The position numbers and the translations under genes are program-made. A stretch of 64,000 nt of DNA. It comes from Isoetes taiwanensis. Its lineage: Eukaryota > Streptophyta > Lycopodiopsida > Isoetales > Isoetaceae. The notes under the pieces are model-generated. The model was not told the DNA's origin and made no database searches. It worked only from the letters and a program-made list of their open reading frames with translations. The stretch lies in contig JAJEKV010000028.1 of NCBI GenBank assembly GCA_021234155.1, forward strand, positions 310,001 to 374,000. The letters are read 5' to 3'. Below, piece after piece: positions 58,894 through 64,000 of the stretch; position 1 is the stretch's first letter; each line of letters opens with the position of its first letter.

Positions 58894-59994
58894 TCATTTT
58901 GCAACTCCTTCAAGTTTTGGATACACCAAACTTTTGAAGATATGTTTTCCTACACTAACACCAGGGAGCACCATAAAAGCTATATTGGGCAAACAAATAT
59001 AATCATCATAATAAGCTTCATGATCTTCTAGCAAGCTCTTCATATAGGAAGGATCAAAAGGGGTTCCTGATGCCAACCTATAAATTCTGGAAGAGGATCC
59101 AAAGCTGAACACCAACTTGTGAAGCATCCAAGCAGCCTTAGCAAGATCTAAGAAAGGATGAAAAAAAGACATGTGATCATCTATGTTAATATTCAATTTT
59201 CGCGAAACTTGCTTGATCTTCACTTGGAAAAAGACCAAAAAGGATTGATCTTCAAGGCATTTGTCAGCCTCCAACTGTTGAAATCTTTTAAAATCATCAT
59301 AGTATTTTGCTCGCTGCATATTTTGAAACTCATCAAAGCTCTTGGCTTGCAGCATTGCATGATCTTCAACAGTAGAATTCAAACCAAAGCATTCAATTTC
59401 AAATCCATAAAGAAGGGCTTCACAGATCTGAGCCTCAACAAAATACCTGTAATGCATCTCTTCTGCCAAAATATATGAAGAAAAGGATGCTTGCAATTTG
59501 GGTTGAGTGGCTGCAACAAGTTTGCCAAACAATTCAGCACTTTGGACCAATTTTTCAAAACATTTGTCTATTAATGCAGGATTGGCAGAACACAGGTGAT
59601 GCAGGTTTTGCTGCTCGATCTGCATTTCTAATTCAACAATTCTCTCATTTGCCTTCTTCAATGCCTCCACATTGATATGAAACTGTTTTTCCACTTCATG
59701 AATTCTATCTGTGCTTTGGATCTCAGAAATCTTTTCTTCAACTGCCTTCTTCACCTTCTTAGAAAATTTGTCAAAAGCCTGCTCTATGATCTGCTCATAT
59801 GATCGATCAGATACTGGAGCCTGCTGGACTTGTTGGGAATTTTCTGCCGCTGCAGCACTTGATGTGATTTTTTGAGAATCATCAGACTGAGCTACTGCTA
59901 CTTTTGATTGGGGACGAAGAAGAGGGTGCGATTTCACGGCAGCAGAAATGGGCTTTTGATGGCTGCGAACGGAACCCAAGGCTTTAGGAGGCAT
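58894..59994 (-). CDS. DUF641 / GIL1-IRKI-type plant protein
   Basis: 366 residues from the first in-frame ATG (MPPKALGSVRS). The frame is open a further 20 or so codons upstream without an ATG (SLNLLEVFDLLDP), and a tttttcag acceptor lies just beyond, so an upstream exon is possible. Residues ~20-75 are disordered and Gln/Ser-rich. A coiled coil of about 60-80 residues follows (KKVKKAVEEKISEIQSTDRI, ANERIVELEMQIEQQNLHHL). The rest fits DUF641: YRYFVEAQICEALLYGFEIE, SFDEFQNMQ, FFHPFLDLAKAAWMLHKLVF then SFGSSSRIYRLASGTPFDP, and the closing MVLPGVSVGKHIFKSLVYP. Named members act in hypocotyl light/gravity responses (GIL1) or bind receptor-like kinases (IRKI), as I recall; a role here is inferred only from the family. 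It lies 622 bp downstream of PXN on the same strand. Confidence 0.8.
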   Translation of the reverse strand: MPPKALGSVRSHQKPISAAVKSHPLLRPQSKVAVAQSDDSQKITSSAAAAENSQQVQQAPVSDRSYEQIIEQAFDKFSKKVKKAVEEKISEIQSTDRIHEVEKQFHINVEALKKANERIVELEMQIEQQNLHHLCSANPALIDKCFEKLVQSAELFGKLVAATQPKLQASFSSYILAEEMHYRYFVEAQICEALLYGFEIECFGLNSTVEDHAMLQAKSFDEFQNMQRAKYYDDFKRFQQLEADKCLEDQSFLVFFQVKIKQVSRKLNINIDDHMSFFHPFLDLAKAAWMLHKLVFSFGSSSRIYRLASGTPFDPSYMKSLLEDHEAYYDDYICLPNIAFMVLPGVSVGKHIFKSLVYPKLEGVAK

Positions 59995-60616
59995 TGGATC
60001 AAGCAGATCGAACACCTCTAGTAAATTCAAAGAGCCAAGATCGCTGAAAAATACTAGATCCTTTTATTAAATTCACAATGCAACGCAGCACGATGCATAG
60101 CAACACGTCTTTGCATTCTACGATAAATCATGTTTGATGGCACGTTTACATTTACAAACATAAACTTTGACTTCCGCATGAGACTCTGTTGTAACGCAAA
60201 AATCACAAGCCTGGGAATTAGCAGATGGCTAATGCGGTGATGATTGAAATTATTTTGAAAAATGGCCACGTTTCAACCTCATCTCTATGTTCGTCTTACA
60301 ATAAGAAAATGCCTGCATGTTTGTGTAACGTATCTACTACATCACAGAGAGCCCTGAGCCAATTAGTTTAGGGCCAAACTATTTTGTTCCTAGTCTAGAA
60401 AATTCTAGTACAGAATCCTTTGACAATGGAGCTGCACATAAAATCAGACGCAAAGAATTCATAGTGGGGATTGATATTTTGGCAATTCGAGACGCACATG
60501 AAGTCTATAGAAATTGACCTTTTGGCTATTTCAGAAGCCACTAAGAATATCAAATTTTTCCAGTTTATAACAAATGTGATTTTTATGAGCCAACTAGCAA
60601 TGAATAGAATGAACCC
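59995..60616. other. Intergenic region between PXN and the DUF641 gene
   Basis: It contains the upstream region of the DUF641 gene, with a candidate 3' splice site (tttttcag, minus strand, near 60033), and the 3' UTR of PXN. No independent gene was seen. Confidence 0.5.
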
Positions 60617-63600
60617 TCACGCTACAGCCTTAAGTTTCCGAATTTTCTGCTGCTTGCTCAGCATGCCATGGGCCATCTTCACTAACTCTTCTTTTACCAC
60701 GAAGAGCACAGCTGCAGCCATAACACTCTGAAGAATCTTAGTGCTCATGCCCTTGTAAAAACCTCCTAAACCTTCAAGCTGCACCATTTTCAATATTGCA
60801 TCTAGAGTTCCTGGTATATAACATGGCAGGAAGATTGTCAAATCATATAAAGCAATTTCTCCTAGAGGCAATGGATAACAAAATAAATCAAAACATAATG
60901 TGACAACCTGAATATCGCAACGCTTTATCTCCGCCAATCTCTTGTTTGGCCTGAAGGCGAGACTGAATGCGGAGAGAGAAAATTAGATACGGGCATCAGG
61001 CATGCAAAAGACATCTACGCCCTGAACATTGTATTAGAGTGCATGCAGAATAACAGGAAAATTAGCCCAATAGAAGCTCCAAACAAATAGCCATGAGTAG
61101 AAAATATTGACTCCATATTTGTCCCATGCGAGGAAAATTTCACCTTCACAACAAGAAATGGATAAGTTGCCACTGTTGCACCAAGCTTTGCAATGGCTCC
61201 AAGATAAAATATCTGGGACAAAAAAAATAACTAGTTATGCTTTCAATTTTTTGATGTGGTGAATAATAGATTTTGATACTAATGGTGCACTCGCCAGTTT
61301 TTAAGGTATTCCTGATCTTGATTGCCTATTTCTAAATGCCCTAGAAATGGGATACCCTAGCAATGTCCTCTTTTTATGCTTGACTTTTACCTCTGCAGCT
61401 GACACGCCCTTATGCTTACTTATCTTGCGCTTACGCTTCAACAATGTCTCGTATATCATGAACTGAATCGAGGGATTGCTCACCTGAAGTACGGCATATC
61501 AATTAAGTAGCTAATTATTTACAAAGTCAAGAAACGGAAAACCTTACCATGATTAATGTTGGAAGGACACCTTTCCAAAAGCCTAAGAACCCAGCCTCGT
61601 GATAGAGCTCTTGTACCTAGCTTCATCATGCACAAAAGTAATTTCCAATGATTGAGCAACCAATGGATACAATCTGAAAACTCATCAATAGAGAGATAAT
61701 TTTAGAAGGAAAGATTTGACTACTATACCATCAAGCGTCTTTTCAACCTGCAAATGAAAAAGAAGCTAATATCTAAAGAATCACATAGATTCTTTTCTAT
61801 TTGTGGCAAAGGAAATTATGTAGGCTATTAGACTGTTGATTTTAACACTTTTATATATGTCTAATACACCGCAATTTACCGTATGAGTAAGCCCATGTGG
61901 ATCTGACTCCAGGGTATCCTTTGGATCTTCCTTGCTATTAGACTCTTCCTCTGTAATAATACTGATAATACCATGATTGTCAACTGAAGGTTTAAGTAAA
62001 ACTTTTGCATTCTTCTCCACTTGAGTCTGTGTCTGAAAGAGGAAAAGAGTCAACATCTACAATCTTCAGTACAATCTCGTGCATGGCCATAACTCGTTCA
62101 AAGATATGCAAAATTGACCATCAAATGTTTATGGAAAGAGACAATGCTACATATCCATCTGTTCTAGAAGATAAAAGCACAAGGAATGCAATCTGGCATA
62201 TGCAAGAGTTGTTCTTTATTGCTTGATTACATATGTAAAAACTTGACTAAATATGTTCGCACTTTGAATCTTTGTTCTGGGTATAGCTAAATGTTACATT
62301 TAAGAACCAGAATAGACACATTCCACTAGGCCAAAAACTATTGTTCATAGTGAAGCAGAATGCAGCATCATAAATTTGGCGGTAATTATAAAACGGCCAC
62401 GTCCACAATGGTTTCTCAAGAATATTGATATGTACAGCTCAAAGTCAGCAGACAGTGCTTCTGAGGTATCGCCTGCCCATGAGTCAGTTATAATGATGTT
62501 ACTTCCCATGTTTAAAAGTTTTTGCATCGGAAGAACAGACTCCCTGGTCGAGGCATATTTGGACTTTCGCTTACTTTATATGGTGAGCATATCTGCAATT
62601 TCTATTTTGCAGCACCAGCATCATGAAGGGAAATCTCTGGCACAGTCATAATACTAATATTGTTCCTAGCATCACAAATTCTGAAGCTGATAATTAATAT
62701 TTTATCGAAGAGAAAAACTTACCTGCATTCGCGTAACAATTACCCAAAAGGGATTCGTCAAGAGTACATTGACACAACTATAGCAACAGAAATTGAAGTT
62801 AGACAGATAATGCAGTCACTTTTGGATGCAATCTCTATCAAGCTAACCCAGCAAATGCAGCCACAACAAGAGAGGAAAACATTCCAACTGTTCCATCACC
62901 CATGCCCATCTCCTTCCTTTTTTGAGAATGTGATTCTGCAGCATTTCGAAATATTTGATAAAAATAGTAATAAACACCCTGCAAGTTTAACTATTGGATC
63001 AACTTCTTTGTCTTGTATAATAAGAATGAAAATCACAAATGCCGAAAGCAAAAAATAATAAAATATGACACGACCAGAACCAGGGGGAAAAAATGCTTCA
63101 TCATTATCACGTTGTCCTAGCCGTGAAGTAGGTTGCAAAGTTTATTACAAAACTTACTCCATTTTTTACTACTACTTTTAATTGATCACAATATGAATGA
63201 ATTAATCAATTAATACATCCATTTCAGCACTTAAAGTAGATTTATATAACTCGAATCTATCTAAGGCCATGTTCTAGAGATGCATACACTATAAAAGAAA
63301 ACCTCGGCAACTACCAGTATCTGGACATACCTGAGATGCAGCAGTTCCTAACAAAGAAGGAGTTAAGCCCCTGTAAAGTCCTGTCCAGCCCTCTTCATTA
63401 ATCACCTAGAGAACACAATGTAAGAACTCTCACGACTATTCTTCAAATGACTGATAGCAAATAATTGTCTACCTGATACAAGCCTGGTATTGTCCCTTGT
63501 GCAAATTGTTTTCTTGGTATGTTTTGTAATGAATTAGCATCAATTGAGAAATCTTTTGACCTCTTTGCTTTGCGTTCTGTTTGCTGCCTAGTATTTACCT

Positions 63601-63742
63601 GGACAGACTCATCTTAGAAACATAAGGCAGGTTAATGTGACTATTGATCATTGTTCCTTACATTTTGAAGTGGGTAAGTCAGTAGTTGAGCCACAAGGCC
63701 ACCTCCAGCTCCAGCTAAGCCATTTACCAAAGCTTCTGACAT
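60617..63742 (-). CDS. PXN: Peroxisomal NAD carrier homologue (mitochondrial carrier family), 12 exons
   Basis: Twelve exons join in frame: 63742-63662, 63598-63473, 63405-63331, 62978-62848, 62777-62723, 62032-61880, 61747-61724, 61616-61548, 61483-61391, 61212-61144, 60962-60908 and 60810-60617. They give 374 residues, and all introns are GT-AG. The protein starts MSEALVNGLAGAGGGLVAQL with LLTYPLQN (repeat 1 carrier signature) and VNTRQQTE. Repeat 2 has GMFSSLVVAAFAG and VLLTNPFWVIVTRMQ. Repeat 3 has IAKLGATVATYPFLVVKSRL and GFYKGMSTKILQSVMAAAVL with FVVKEELVK. These match the plant PXN carrier, which moves NAD across the peroxisomal membrane in exchange for AMP/CoA-type compounds. Arabidopsis PXN is about 331 residues as I recall; this one is longer, mainly through the loops in exons 2 and 6 (TEEESNSKEDPKDTLESDP). 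No frameshift or stop is present. Confidence 0.93.
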
Positions 63743-64000
63743 CTCTGCATCTGCTGTTGCCCTTTTAACAAGAACGTCAACTTAATTGTGTTGAAACTGT
63801 TGAGTTGAGAGCTAACACGTTTCCATATTGAGAAACTGTCCCTGTTCAGTAATTGCAATTCAAATTCATTACTATCCTTTGTACCCGTACTTCCAGTTAG
63901 CAGCAAGTAGATGCAAGAAAAATACAGTATATTTTCCACACATAAGAAACTTAGTGAGGAGAGTCTACGTCTTGTCAAACAAAATAATATTTAACTCTAA
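63743..64000 (-). promoter_or_regulatory. PXN: Upstream region of PXN
   Basis: The sequence before the PXN start codon contains no in-frame extension of the protein. It should include the 5' UTR and proximal promoter, cut off by the window edge. The minus ORF at 63724-63978 is not supported. Confidence 0.4.

Noticed and set aside
59158-59675. Plus-strand ORFs opposite the DUF641 gene
   Set aside because: They are shadow frames of the well-supported minus-strand coding sequence.
62660-63058. 132-residue plus-strand ORF within the PXN locus
   Set aside because: It overlaps PXN exons 4 and 5 on the opposite strand and the intron between them, and shows no family features.

Overview
The window looks like nuclear DNA of a land plant with a large, repeat-rich genome. 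The evidence is spliced genes with GT-AG introns whose products match plant families (a peroxisomal NAD carrier, a DUF641/GIL1-type protein, a plastid-type gamma-glutamylcyclotransferase-like protein), plus plant-type Ty1/copia, Ty3/gypsy, LINE and Helitron remains. I cannot fix the species; a fern or another large-genome lineage is only a guess.

Layout. 1-8.9 kb: two nearly identical 2-kb direct repeats (1-1980, 6817-8797) around a truncated Helitron replication-protein gene, with long (AT)n tracts. 8.9-13.0 kb: an unclassified repetitive block with CACCACA-rich and GCCTTAGTGCC-rich degenerate arrays and decayed minus-strand coding remnants. 13.0-20.0 kb: a copia element whose gag-protease-integrase half (+) and reverse transcriptase half (-) lie in opposite orientations, with ~150-bp inverted repeats at the junctions and a broken, intronless adenylate kinase copy nearby. 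20-26 kb: LINE 3' ends and old tandem duplications. 26062-41475: a 15.4-kb tandem array of one LTR retrotransposon, with five ~2.86-kb LTRs alternating with four 276-bp internal domains that hold little more than a primer-binding site and a polypurine tract. The whole array sits between one pair of 5-bp target duplications. 42-51 kb: a GC-rich ORF with a histone-H3-like N terminus, then a head-to-head gene pair (43372-45512 minus, 45826-46845 plus). 51.6-58.5 kb: a gypsy remnant lacking RT/RNase H, and two LINE remnants. 58.9-64 kb: two minus-strand host genes, a DUF641 protein and a 12-exon PXN-type carrier.

The genic part is 43-47 kb and 58.9-63.8 kb; the rest is mostly mobile DNA in several age layers. 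The spliced models for PXN and the cyclotransferase-like gene were built by hand from splice sites and codon phase, and every junction keeps the frame. Many differences between repeat copies fall at CTG/CAG trinucleotides in a way that looks technical, so fine-scale divergence and small frameshifts in the repeats should be read with caution.
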